From Streptococcus entericus DSM 14446 (lineage in GTDB: Bacteria; Bacillota; Bacilli; Lactobacillales; Streptococcaceae): a stretch of DNA of 64,000 nt. Positions 26,001 to 33,882 of the stretch are shown piece by piece (the stretch's first letter is position 1; each line of letters starts with the position of its first letter). The stretch covers positions 112,794 to 176,793 of the forward strand of contig NZ_KB904167.1 in the NCBI RefSeq assembly GCF_000380025.1. Direction: 5' to 3'. The position numbers and the translations under genes are program-made. The notes under the pieces were generated by a model. The model had not been told where the DNA came from. It saw only the letters and a program-made list of their open reading frames with translations, and ran no database searches.

Positions 26001-26306
26001 GGTCGGCGGATTGATTTACTGACAACGCAGTTTGGCGGATTGAGAGAGTTGAAAACCTTTATCGATACTTACATGACTAGCTCTAATGAGGGTCTGGTTA
26101 TTGGTAAAAATGATGCCAGCTCAACAATCAAAGTCAGTCATGACAGGATTTCTATGTTTTCAGCAGGTAAAGAGGTCATGTATATCAGTCAAGGGGTTAT
26201 CCACATTGATAATGGTATCTTTACCGCATCAGTGCAGATTGGTCGGTTTAGAACAGAGCAATATCATCTCAACGCTGATATGAATGTTATTAGATATGTA
26301 GGTTAG
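23022..26306 (+). CDS. Tail-associated protein / antireceptor (Tal) with collagen-like repeats
   Basis: 1094 aa. The N-terminal ~380 residues match the prophage tail endopeptidase/gp27-like hub domain. From about residue 495 there are Gly-X-Y tracts (GTPGTPGRDG, GEKGERGLQGIQG, GADGRTQ) alternating with three copies of a ~57-residue module beginning GRTPYxHxAYA. The C-terminus has a coiled coil and a beta-rich end. It recognises and locally opens the cell surface. ATG 23022 is chosen over TTG 23001 because AGAGGTGG lies between them. Collagen-like tails of this kind vary between phages. Confidence 0.85.
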   Translation: MLLTIHDANLQKVAFVDNDKQSTLNYYDDTWARQLETGSSTFEFTVYKKAIKSDTATQKTYNYLNEKAFVSFKYNGKSFLFSVMTVEEDEQTITCYCENLNLELINEYSNPYKATKAMSFVEYCNAMDLLNFTHLTVGINEISNQKRTLEWEGQETKLARLLSLAKKFDAEIDFETHLNDDSTIKSFKVNVYHENDDTHQGVGRVRNDIQLTYGKNLKSITRKIDKSDLYTMVRPYGKRTVKNAKGEEVEEIVTINSLSPYSENNSDGVREFYQSGEALYAPIAAQMYPSTFTHSTQADQWIRKDLEVDSDNPTVIRAAGLRNLKKHAYPAITYTVDGFLDVEIGDTVRIYDDGFSPLLLVQARVSDQKISFTNPTRNSTTFANFKALENRLSDDIQTAFERLFEASKPYLIKLSTTNGVIFKNQIGESLITPSLYRGGKPVVSGVTWRWSLDGQVKTGMTYLVRGRDVVDTVTLTVAAYIGNDEVAVDEISFVNVVDGKLGTPGTPGRDGRTPYVHTAWANNATGTDGFSLDSSINKLYIGIYTDFEPADSEDPTRYKWTKTKGEQGDNGEKGDTGNGISNVTNYYLATTASTGITRASAGWTTTPQAITADKRYLWNYRVELYTDGTTKMTDPAIIGVHGEKGERGLQGIQGVQGVRGEQGIPGAKGADGRTQYTHIAYADNATGGGFSQTDQTKAYIGMYQDFNATDSPNPTMYHWTKWKGTDGANGVPGAKGADGRTPYIHFAYAESADGRTGFSTTQTGNKRYLGTYTDYTQADSADPTRYNWVDMVGTVEVDHVNLVENSKIDKSSNGYGFESRYVELVAGKTYYFLARAKKTGGVSDKRTRVYLYKTDWQENYNLEFNSTNYETKSIKFTARYTERYAISTYWFPGGGDRSGTADIDWYMVVESNIEPKHWSPHPNDVTVALNTKADQTLTQEQLNALAEKAQVHEAELAAKASMEAFSDLEKAYNVFVKANGEAAKKSEADLIEAGRRIDLLTTQFGGLRELKTFIDTYMTSSNEGLVIGKNDASSTIKVSHDRISMFSAGKEVMYISQGVIHIDNGIFTASVQIGRFRTEQYHLNADMNVIRYVG
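24551..25410 (+). repeat. Three tandem modules plus collagen-like GXY tracts inside Tal
   Basis: Copies at about 24551-24720, 25036-25200 and 25236-25410 encode GRT(P/Q)Y(V/T/I)H modules sharing the pattern YxGxYxD(F/Y)xxxDSxxPTxYxW. They are separated by Gly-X-Y coding tracts. In-frame recombination between copies could change fibre length. Confidence 0.8.
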
Positions 26307-26314
26307 GAGGAAAA

Positions 26315-28399
26315 ATGGCAAAGTATAGTCAATCAAATAATAGTTTATTTCTCAATCTCTACGTAGACCAGGGACAACAAAACATTGCTAGTAATAGCAC
26401 GACAGTTAATTGGCGCTTAACAGTAAGCAGGACAGGAGCTTATTATACTTTTAACCACCAAGGCGACAGTAGCCTATCTTTGACCTTGGACGGTCGACAA
26501 GTCCACTCTAGCAATCCGAGATGGCAGACTAGCGGAGAGGAGTTTGCTCTCGCTAGCGGGTCAACAAGTGTCAGTCACAACGCAGATGGGACAAAGTCGT
26601 TTGGGGTTTTTGCGACTTTTAACCCTAACAACGGTATCCACGGAACAATAACGGTTAGCGCTAATGTTAGTTTAACAACTATCCCACGGGCTAGCTCTGT
26701 TTCTGTTGGTGATGGTATTATCGGTAGTGCAGTGACAATCAGCATCAGCCGTCAGAGTGATAGCTTTACTCACACGCTAAGATATGCGTGGGGGTCTAAG
26801 TCTGGAACGATTGCCTCAAATGTTGGTACTAGTCACTCGTGGACTATTCCTCATGATTTTGCTAACGATATACCAAATGCCACAAGTGGCACAGGTACGC
26901 TATATGTTGATACTTATAGCGGTAGCACAAAGACTGGTACACAGCAAGTCAACTTTACCGCTAGCGTGCCAGCTAGTGTCAAACCTAGCTTTAGCGGTGT
27001 TACCCTGACAGATAGTAACACTGCTGCTAGGAGTTTGCTGAGCGGGAATAATTTCTTGCAGATTATTTCTGATATTCAAGTAACGTTCAATGGTGCGGTA
27101 GGGAGCTATGGCTCGTCTATCACAGGCTACCATGCTGAAATTGTCAATAGAAACCAATCAACATCATCAAACGGCGGCAGGCTTGGCATGATGAACTTTA
27201 ACGGCTCTGCGACTATTCGTGCCTCTGTTATTGATAGCAGGGGCAGACGGTCGGATACAAGAGACATTACAATCAACGTGATTGAGTATTTCTCTCCTGT
27301 CTTGAGCTTTACAGCGGTTAGGACGAGAGAGACACCTAACATCATTCAAATTGTCCGAAACGCTAAGATAGCGCCTATCACGCTGTCAGGTAGCCAGAAG
27401 AATGTCATGAGCTTAACATTTAAGGTTGCGCCACTAGGTAGCACGAGTTATACAGCAGACAATGGGAGTGCCGCAGGCACGTTTACAACGCTTAGTGCGC
27501 TGACCAATTCAGCAGCAAACCTAGCAGGTAATTATGCGGCTAACAAGTCATTTGTGGTCATTGGCATGTTGTCAGATAAGTTTAGCCGAGTTGAGTTTTC
27601 AGCGACAGTTGCGGCAGAAAGTGTCGTGATGAGCTATGACAAAGACGGGCGCGTCGGCATCGGCAAAGTTGTTGAGCAAGGAAAGGCTGGGTCGCTTGAT
27701 GCGGCAGGGGAAATCTATGCGGGTGATAATATTTGGGGAAGAAATAAGACTCCAATCGGACATTACAGTCGAGGTGCAGCAGTCGCAGACCTTGATACGC
27801 TATTCTTAGCGGGCATTCACACATTTTCAAATAACACTCGTAATCAGCCCTTTGGGACTTCGTATTGGGGGCATATCGAAGTGATAGTCACTGCCAGCGA
27901 AACATACAATGGCTCTAATAACTGGATTTGGCAACGTTATGCGGCGACTAATGGACGGTATTATGAGCGGTATCGTGTTAATGCGGGACAGTGGACTAGC
28001 TGGAAAGCGCCAGCACTTGACCAACTTTATCCTATAGGCTCAATCTATCAATCAACTAACGCTGATAACCCCTCTACATTCATGGGCGGAACATGGGAAA
28101 GGTTTGGTCAAGGTCGGGTGCTGGTCGGTGTCAATGAGAGCGATAGTGATTTTAATGCGCCAAATAAGACAGGAGGGGCTAAGACCCATACCTTGACCGT
28201 TGACGAAATGCCATCGCATAGCCACGGACAATATGTTTCGGCAAACAGTGGTAATCAAGCCATCAGACGAGACTGGGCAAGTGATGGCGGCTCAACGGCG
28301 TATCCTCAAGGCGTGAACACTGGAAACACAGGTGGCAATCAGCCCCACAACAACATGCAACCTTACGTCACAGTGTACATGTGGAGAAGAATAGCGTAA
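26315..28399 (+). CDS. DUF859-type minor structural/fibre protein with tail-collar-like C-terminus
   Basis: 694 aa structural protein of the DUF859 type found in streptococcal siphophages. It has a Ser/Thr/Asn-rich beta N-terminus (SLSLTLDGRQVHSSNP) and repeated Ig-like beta regions. The C-terminal knob (LYPIGSIYQSTNADNPSTF, then FGQGRVLVGV and the His-rich DEMPSHSHG ... QPHNNMQPY) matches metal-binding collar/fibre tips. It probably binds a cell-wall saccharide. ATG 26315 follows AGGAGG. The gene ends at late promoter P4. Confidence 0.8.
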   Translation: MAKYSQSNNSLFLNLYVDQGQQNIASNSTTVNWRLTVSRTGAYYTFNHQGDSSLSLTLDGRQVHSSNPRWQTSGEEFALASGSTSVSHNADGTKSFGVFATFNPNNGIHGTITVSANVSLTTIPRASSVSVGDGIIGSAVTISISRQSDSFTHTLRYAWGSKSGTIASNVGTSHSWTIPHDFANDIPNATSGTGTLYVDTYSGSTKTGTQQVNFTASVPASVKPSFSGVTLTDSNTAARSLLSGNNFLQIISDIQVTFNGAVGSYGSSITGYHAEIVNRNQSTSSNGGRLGMMNFNGSATIRASVIDSRGRRSDTRDITINVIEYFSPVLSFTAVRTRETPNIIQIVRNAKIAPITLSGSQKNVMSLTFKVAPLGSTSYTADNGSAAGTFTTLSALTNSAANLAGNYAANKSFVVIGMLSDKFSRVEFSATVAAESVVMSYDKDGRVGIGKVVEQGKAGSLDAAGEIYAGDNIWGRNKTPIGHYSRGAAVADLDTLFLAGIHTFSNNTRNQPFGTSYWGHIEVIVTASETYNGSNNWIWQRYAATNGRYYERYRVNAGQWTSWKAPALDQLYPIGSIYQSTNADNPSTFMGGTWERFGQGRVLVGVNESDSDFNAPNKTGGAKTHTLTVDEMPSHSHGQYVSANSGNQAIRRDWASDGGSTAYPQGVNTGNTGGNQPHNNMQPYVTVYMWRRIA

Positions 28400-28426
28400 A
28401 AAATCCCATTTCAAAAAAATTATAAT
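28398..28426 (+). promoter_or_regulatory. Late promoter P4 (AAAAAATCCC-N13-TATAAT)
   Basis: The box AAAAAATCCC (28398-28407) overlaps the stop codon of the fibre gene. TATAAT lies at 28421-28426 after exactly 13 nt. It would serve the lysis cassette separately. Confidence 0.7.
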
Positions 28427-28455
28427 AAAAACATATAAAAAAGGAGGAGCAGACA

Positions 28456-28722
28456 ATGCTAAAAATCAATAAAACACGTCAAACAACAGCGGAATTTCAT
28501 GTGACAGAGGGTAAGGAGACAAAACTTGTCAAGACAACTGTCATCAATACGAATGCGGAGGCGGTATCAACAGTTTATGAGACCTTGCATGAGCCAGAGC
28601 TTTATGCTAAGTACCGCAAAGAGATGCGACAAGATGAGCAGAAGTTGCGAGAGTTGCGCTATGCTATCGAGGACGCTATCCTTGATGAACTTGAAGCTAA
28701 AGAGAGCGAGGAGCAGGAGTAG
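28456..28722 (+). CDS. DUF1366-like phage protein (88 aa)
   Basis: A small helical protein with an acidic coiled C-terminus (LRELRYAIEDAILDELEAKE), typical of the DUF1366 proteins that precede holin genes in streptococcal phages. ATG 28456 follows AAGGAGGAG. First gene after promoter P4. Function in lysis or structure is unknown. Confidence 0.65.
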   Translation: MLKINKTRQTTAEFHVTEGKETKLVKTTVINTNAEAVSTVYETLHEPELYAKYRKEMRQDEQKLRELRYAIEDAILDELEAKESEEQE

Positions 28723-28725
28723 CCT

Positions 28726-29145
28726 ATGCCCTCATGGTTAAAAGACACAGCGGTCTTGACAACCCTTATCACCGCTTGTAGCAGTATTCTTGTTGTCATT
28801 GTTAATAAAGTCTTTGAGCATCGAGAAAATAAGAAAAAAGGCATCTTGGATGAAATCTTGGAAAACCTAAATAGTCTTTCGGCTAAAGTTAGGGCTATTG
28901 ATGAGACAGCAACTGATACAAATGGACAAGTAGCGTCAATAAAAGATGGTACTAAAAAAATTCAACGATACCGTTTATTCCATGATTTGAAAAAAGAAAT
29001 CATGCGGGGATACACCACCATCGAGATTTACAGGGAGTTGAGCATACTCTTTGAGAGTTACAAAAATCTGGGGGGTAATGGCGAAATCGAGGCTCTGTAT
29101 GAAAAGTACAAAGAATTGCCTATTAGAGAGGAGGACGACAAATGA
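28726..29145 (+). CDS. Phage membrane protein upstream of holin (139 aa)
   Basis: One N-terminal membrane span (about residues 8-28, VLTTLITACSSILVVIVNKVF) is followed by a long helical, charged cytoplasmic part. The stop overlaps the holin start (ATGA). Its position suggests a lysis accessory such as an antiholin, but there is no direct evidence. Confidence 0.6.
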   Translation: MPSWLKDTAVLTTLITACSSILVVIVNKVFEHRENKKKGILDEILENLNSLSAKVRAIDETATDTNGQVASIKDGTKKIQRYRLFHDLKKEIMRGYTTIEIYRELSILFESYKNLGGNGEIEALYEKYKELPIREEDDK

Positions 29146-29345
29146 AACTATCTAACGCTCAATACGATGTAGCTAAGACAGTTGTAACGATAGTAGCACC
29201 AGCAGCAATCACTCTGATTTCTGCGCTAGGGGCGCTCTATTCGTTTGAGACAACAGTTATCAATGGTACGATTGCAGCTGTCGCAACTTTTGCAGGTACG
29301 GTTCTAGGTATTTCATCTAAGAAGTATCAAGAAGATAATCAATAA
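29142..29345 (+). CDS. Holin
   Basis: 67 aa with two hydrophobic segments (about 11-31 and 37-57) joined by a short turn and a charged C-terminus (SSKKYQEDNQ). This is the layout of small two-span holins that permeabilise the membrane and release the endolysin. It lies two genes before the lysin and overlaps the previous gene by 4 bases. Confidence 0.75.
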   Translation: MKLSNAQYDVAKTVVTIVAPAAITLISALGALYSFETTVINGTIAAVATFAGTVLGISSKKYQEDNQ

Positions 29346-29360
29346 AAAAAGGGGTATAGT

Positions 29361-29510
29361 ATGAGATTAGTAATAAGACTTATCTTGATGATAATTGGCG
29401 CTCTGCTGTTTTTCCCAGTCGGTCTTTTGATACTCATGCTTGCTCCTTTTGTTGAAATTGTTATAGATAACTTAAATGAGGAGGACAAAGAAAATGTCAA
29501 CAGTAAATGA
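29361..29510 (+). CDS. Second small membrane protein of lysis cassette (49 aa)
   Basis: ATG 29361 with AAAAGGGG upstream encodes one or two hydrophobic segments (LILMIIGALLFFPVGLLILM) and an acidic tail ending at TGA 29508-29510. It overlaps the first codons of the endolysin in another frame. Size and position suit a second holin or antiholin. Confidence 0.55.
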   Translation: MRLVIRLILMIIGALLFFPVGLLILMLAPFVEIVIDNLNEEDKENVNSK

Positions 29511-30243
29511 GGCACTAAGTAATGTGGCGGCGTTGGTCGGCTCTGGTCAATCGGTAGGTAACGGTGAGTGTTATGCGCTGGCTAGTTATTATGAACGGAT
29601 AATCAGTCCTGATGCAACAGTCGGGCTTGGTGCAGGTGTAGGCTATGTCAGCGGGGCTATTGGTGATACTATCAAGGCTGCCAACATAGGCACAAGTTAT
29701 GATTGGGCTGCTAATGGTTGGTCGGTGTCTAGCTCTGGTGAGTTTAAGGCTGGTCAGATTGTGACGATAGAACCAACAGCAAACAACATTTATGGGCATG
29801 TTGTGATTGTCGAGGCGGTCGATGGTGACCAGTTGACTATCCTTGAACAAAATATGAGGGGTAGGCGTTATCCAGTGCGGAACTATTATAGTGCCGCCAC
29901 ATACCGTAATAGTGTAGCGCACTATATCACACCGCCAAACGTAGACAGTGTGGCTGTAACATCGTCAGAAAGCGCGCCATCTGGTGCTAGGAGATACTCA
30001 GAGAGTGGCACAATGACAGTGACTGTCGATGCCATCAATGTTCGCCGTGAGCCTAACACATCGGGTCAGGTTGTGGCGCAGTATACAAAAGGTCAGTCAG
30101 TCAAGTATGATACTGTCATCATCGACACAAACGGCTTTGTCTGGGTATCTTATATTGGCGGCTCTGGCAAACGTAATTACGTAGCGACAGGGGCAACCCA
30201 AAACGGCAAACGCTATGGTGGTGCGTGGGGAACTTTCAAATAA
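29494..30243 (+). CDS. Endolysin, CHAP plus SH3b
   Basis: Cleaves peptidoglycan to release phage. Residues ~10-145 are a CHAP amidase/endopeptidase with catalytic Cys26 (GECYALASYY) and His102 (IYGHVVIVE), and the downstream ILEQN completes the site. Residues ~168-245 are an SH3b cell-wall-binding domain (VTVDAINVRREPNTSGQVV, GFVWVSYI). No signal peptide, so export depends on the holin. ATG 29494 is chosen because GAGGAGG lies just upstream; ATG 29476 would put that site inside the gene. Length 249 aa. Confidence 0.93.
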   Translation: MSTVNEALSNVAALVGSGQSVGNGECYALASYYERIISPDATVGLGAGVGYVSGAIGDTIKAANIGTSYDWAANGWSVSSSGEFKAGQIVTIEPTANNIYGHVVIVEAVDGDQLTILEQNMRGRRYPVRNYYSAATYRNSVAHYITPPNVDSVAVTSSESAPSGARRYSESGTMTVTVDAINVRREPNTSGQVVAQYTKGQSVKYDTVIIDTNGFVWVSYIGGSGKRNYVATGATQNGKRYGGAWGTFK

Positions 30244-30389
30244 ATTGCCCCAAATCCGCCCCAAAAGTTTTGAAAACGAGGTGAAAAAATAGCAGAATAG
30301 TATGATAAAAAACACTTGAAACATAGATTTATCTAGCTATTCTCTATTGTCTATATGCAGAAATAACTCTTAGGCTGGATAGAGACGTC

Positions 30390-30425
30390 TCCCTTTCTTT
30401 GTCAATAAGAAAAGGGGATTTTTTT
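30390..30425 (+). terminator. Intrinsic terminator downstream of endolysin
   Basis: TCCCTTTCTT (30390-30399) pairs with AAGAAAAGGGGA (30407-30418) with a one-base bulge, followed by a run of seven T. Ends late transcription or belongs to a host gene interrupted upstream. Confidence 0.7.
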
Positions 30426-30448
30426 GAAACCAATAGGATAAATTTTTA

Positions 30449-30482
30449 AAATGGCGATAAAAAACGTTGCCATTTTTTTATT
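30449..30482 (+). terminator. Second terminator-like hairpin
   Basis: AAATGGC (30449-30455) pairs with GCCATTT (30469-30475) across a 13-nt loop, then seven more T. Weaker than the preceding terminator because of the large loop. Confidence 0.5.
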
Positions 30483-30592
30483 TTTTTCTGTAAAAACTAG
30501 TCAGTTTTTATTATTTTAGTAATTCTCAGCCTGTACAATTGTGATTAGTTCAACCTGTTTTTAAAGTTTTGAGGTCTATTTTTGATATATTT

Positions 30593-30601
30593 TGGTATAA
30601 T
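30593..30601 (+). promoter_or_regulatory. Extended -10 promoter of orphan gene
   Basis: TGG plus TATAAT (30593-30601) forms an extended -10. Start near 30608 would give a ~130-nt leader before ATG 30740, containing the small palindrome CACTTTAGTG. Confidence 0.5.
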
Positions 30602-30739
30602 GCTAATAGGCGTATTAGTAAAATAAAAGTTTAGTGCTATCTAGTCTAAAGCCAAACTATACTAACATCACTTTAGTGGATTCTCATTTGTAACCATTGA
30701 CCAGTATAGGGAGTGGAAGTGGAAGAAGGGGAGGGGTTT

Positions 30740-31369
30740 ATGAGGGAAGATTTGCTTAGACAAATTCTTCAAGAATTACAGAAAACAGATTGGTTAGGCT
30801 ATGTTGTTGATCTGTTTGCAGCTATAATCCCTATACTATATATTTTACTGACATCTAAAAAAGATAAGAATGAGCTAGACAATCGTCAGAAAGAATTAGA
30901 AGAACGTTTGGATACACTAGCAAAAATTCAGATGAATTTAGTTGCGGTTCAAGAAAAGTCAGAGCAGAATTTAAGACAGTTGACTTTTCTTGCAGAGGAA
31001 TCACGACGCAATACACTTATTTCATTACACCAGTCGTATCAATTATTTTTTATATGCCTAGATAAATTTAATGATGATTATCGGTTAATTGAAAAAACGT
31101 TGTTATTGAAATCAGTAAATGATGAAGAAGTACAAGATTTAATTTTTGGATTTTTTGAAGATATTCCAGAATATGAAATCAATAATCTTGAGATTAGTGA
31201 CATTCCTCCTTTATGTTACGATGAATTTTACCATTTCATTCGTACACTTAATGGTATAGGTCATAAAAATTTGGAACATTTTGGACAAAAAATGTGCAAG
31301 AAATTTATAAATTATGAATTTCCCAAATTGGTAATCGCTTATGATGAATTGAGAAGAATTATAGACTAA
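30740..31369 (+). CDS. Orphan membrane-anchored coiled-coil protein (209 aa)
   Basis: Not recognised. One membrane span (about residues 20-37, YVVDLFAAIIPILYILL) is followed by a charged coiled coil (41-90) and an acidic helical cytoplasmic domain with aromatic patches (SYQLFFICLDKF, DEFYHFIRTLNGIGHKNL). ATG 30740 follows GGGGAGGGG at ideal spacing. The gene is more AT-rich than parC next door and lies between the prophage lysin and parC, with its own promoter. It could be a prophage cargo (conversion or phage-defence) gene or a chromosomal accessory gene. Confidence 0.65.
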   Translation: MREDLLRQILQELQKTDWLGYVVDLFAAIIPILYILLTSKKDKNELDNRQKELEERLDTLAKIQMNLVAVQEKSEQNLRQLTFLAEESRRNTLISLHQSYQLFFICLDKFNDDYRLIEKTLLLKSVNDEEVQDLIFGFFEDIPEYEINNLEISDIPPLCYDEFYHFIRTLNGIGHKNLEHFGQKMCKKFINYEFPKLVIAYDELRRIID

Positions 31370-31423
31370 TCTCAGCTGTGCTATTTTTCAAAACATAAAA
31401 AATAAAAAAGATAGGACCTTTCT

Positions 31424-33874
31424 ATGAGTAACATTCAACACATGTCCTTAGAGGACATCATGGGAGAGCGTTTTGGGCGCTACTCCAAATACATCATTCA
31501 AGAGCGAGCCTTGCCTGATATTCGTGACGGACTAAAGCCCGTGCAGCGGCGGATTCTCTACTCCATGAACAAGGACGGCAACACCTACGATAAGGGCTAT
31601 CGCAAGTCGGCGAAATCTGTCGGAAACATCATGGGGAATTTCCACCCTCACGGGGACAGCTCTATCTATGAGGCCATGGTCCGCATGTCGCAGGACTGGA
31701 AAAACCGTGAGATTTTAGTCGAGATGCACGGGAATAACGGTTCTATGGATGGAGATCCGCCAGCGGCTATGCGGTACACGGAGGCACGTTTGTCCGAGGT
31801 GTCCAGCTTCTTGCTCAATGACATTGACAAGAAAACCGTGCCCTTTGCTTGGAACTTTGACGACACCGAAAAAGAGCCGACAGTTCTGCCAGCAGCTTTT
31901 CCAAACTTGCTGGTCAATGGAGCAACAGGGATTTCGGCTGGTTATGCCACGGACATCCCACCGCACAATCTGGCTGAAGTCATTGACGCAGTGGTCTACA
32001 TGATTGACCACCCCAATGCCACGGTTGACAAGCTCATGGAGTTCCTGCCGGGACCTGACTTCCCGACAGGGGGCATTATCCAAGGGGCGGACGAGATTAA
32101 AAAGGCCTACGAGACTGGAAAAGGGCGGGTCGTGGTGCGGTCAAAAACCGCTATCGAGAGCCTCAAGGGCGGTAAGGAACAAATCGTCATCACCGAGATT
32201 CCTTATGAGGTCAATAAGGCTGTCCTCGTCAAAAAGATTGATGACGTACGTGTCAATGCTAAGGTGCCAGGAATCGCCGAGGTGCGTGATGAGAGTGACC
32301 GAGATGGCCTACGGATTGCCATTGAGCTCAAGAAAGACGCCGATAGCCAGATCATTCTCAACTACCTGCTCAAGTACACCGACCTGCAAATCAACTATAA
32401 CTTTAACATGGTCGCCATTGACAACTTCACCCCTCGTCAGGTTGGCTTGACCAAGATATTGACCAGCTACATCGCCCACAGGCGGGAGGTCATCGTTGCG
32501 CGATCTCGGTTTGATAAGGAAAAAGCAGAGCGCCGACTTCACATTGTTGAGGGGTTGATTCGAGTCCTATCTATCCTAGATGAGGTCATTGCCCTCATCC
32601 GTGCTAGTGATAACAAGGCTGACGCTAAGGAAAACCTCAGGGTCTCCTACGACTTTACCGAGGAGCAGGCAGAAGCTATCGTGACCCTCCAGCTCTATCG
32701 CCTGACCAATACGGACATTGTCACCCTAGAAGAAGAGGACAGGAGCTTGCGTGAGCAGATTGCGACTTTATCCGCCATCATCGGTGACGAGAAGACCATG
32801 TACCACCTGATGAAGCGAGAGCTCCGTGATGTCAAGAAAAAGTTTGCCAGTCCACGTCTGTCAGAGCTGCAGGCAGAGGCTCAGTCTATCGAGATTGACA
32901 CAGCTAGCCTCATCGCTGAGGAGGAGACCTATGTCAGCGTGACCAGAGCAGGCTACCTCAAGCGCACTAGTCCACGTTCCTTCTCTGCCTCTACGGTAGA
33001 GGAAATTGGCAAGCGTGAAGACGATGAGCTGATCTTCTTGGCACAGGCCAAGACGACCCAGCACCTGCTGGTCTTCACAGACCTTGGCAATGTCATCTAC
33101 CGTCCTGTCCATGAGTTGACGGACACCAAGTGGAAGGACATCGGAGAGCACTTGAGCCAAACAGTGACCAATTTTGACCAGCAGGAGCAGGTGCTTTATG
33201 CTGAGATTGTTGATCAGTTTGACACGACAACCTACGTTGCCACCACGCAGTCAGGGCAAATCAAGCGGGTAGAGCGAAAAGAGTTTACCCCTTGGCGGAC
33301 CTACAAGTCTAAGTCAGTCAAATTTGCCAAGCTCAAAGATGACACCGACCGTGTGGTGTCCCTCTTGCCAGTTGCCTTGGATGACATCATGGTCGTGACA
33401 ACCAATGGCTACGCTTTGCGATTCAACGTCGAAGAAGTCCCAGTAATCGGCAGCAAGGCCGCAGGGGTCAAGGCCATCAACCTCAAGGACGGTGACCAAA
33501 TAGCCACAAGCTTTGTCGTGACCAGTAGCAGCATGTACCTCTTGACCCAGAGAGGTAGTCTCAAGCGGATGGCTGTCGCAGATATTCCAACCGCCAAGCG
33601 GGCAGGTCGAGGCCTTCAAGTCCTCCGTGAGCTCAAGACCAAACCTCACCGTGTCTTTGCGGCAGGTAGTGTGCAGTCAGAAGCCACAGAGCTGGATTTG
33701 TTCAGCACAGAAACCAGTCAGCAGACAGAGGTCCTGCAGGTGGTGGACCAATCAGGCACGACTTATACTATCAACCTAGCGGAGCTCGGTCAGTCCGAAC
33801 GCACCAGCAACGGCAGCTTCATCTCGGACACGATTTCAGAGGTTGGCGTGGCAAGAGCTAGTATGCTAAAATGA
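31424..33874 (+). CDS. parC: DNA topoisomerase IV subunit A
   Basis: Decatenates daughter chromosomes together with ParE. 816 aa. The N-terminal breakage-reunion domain has the quinolone-resistance region (HPHGDSSIYEAMV, about residues 70-82) with Ser and Glu at the usual resistance positions in wild-type form, and the catalytic Tyr in AAMRYTEARL. The C-terminal beta-pinwheel domain shows the repeated GxK/R blades. parE, usually directly upstream in streptococci, is not within the 30 kb before it because prophage DNA intervenes. Confidence 0.96.
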   Translation: MSNIQHMSLEDIMGERFGRYSKYIIQERALPDIRDGLKPVQRRILYSMNKDGNTYDKGYRKSAKSVGNIMGNFHPHGDSSIYEAMVRMSQDWKNREILVEMHGNNGSMDGDPPAAMRYTEARLSEVSSFLLNDIDKKTVPFAWNFDDTEKEPTVLPAAFPNLLVNGATGISAGYATDIPPHNLAEVIDAVVYMIDHPNATVDKLMEFLPGPDFPTGGIIQGADEIKKAYETGKGRVVVRSKTAIESLKGGKEQIVITEIPYEVNKAVLVKKIDDVRVNAKVPGIAEVRDESDRDGLRIAIELKKDADSQIILNYLLKYTDLQINYNFNMVAIDNFTPRQVGLTKILTSYIAHRREVIVARSRFDKEKAERRLHIVEGLIRVLSILDEVIALIRASDNKADAKENLRVSYDFTEEQAEAIVTLQLYRLTNTDIVTLEEEDRSLREQIATLSAIIGDEKTMYHLMKRELRDVKKKFASPRLSELQAEAQSIEIDTASLIAEEETYVSVTRAGYLKRTSPRSFSASTVEEIGKREDDELIFLAQAKTTQHLLVFTDLGNVIYRPVHELTDTKWKDIGEHLSQTVTNFDQQEQVLYAEIVDQFDTTTYVATTQSGQIKRVERKEFTPWRTYKSKSVKFAKLKDDTDRVVSLLPVALDDIMVVTTNGYALRFNVEEVPVIGSKAAGVKAINLKDGDQIATSFVVTSSSMYLLTQRGSLKRMAVADIPTAKRAGRGLQVLRELKTKPHRVFAAGSVQSEATELDLFSTETSQQTEVLQVVDQSGTTYTINLAELGQSERTSNGSFISDTISEVGVARASMLK

Positions 33875-33882
33875 GGTCAAAC

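Larger units (their letters stand above)
30244..30739 (+). other. Right prophage boundary region, no gene seen
   Basis: 496 bp without a convincing gene. It is strongly AT-rich and contains two intrinsic terminators and one extended -10 promoter listed separately. The prophage attachment site should lie here, since the lysin is normally the last gene of such prophages, but without the left end the core repeat cannot be identified. Confidence 0.6.

Noticed and set aside
32004..32450. Long alternative frame inside parC
   Set aside because: It lies wholly within the conserved parC coding region with no ribosome site; it reflects the high-GC codon pattern.
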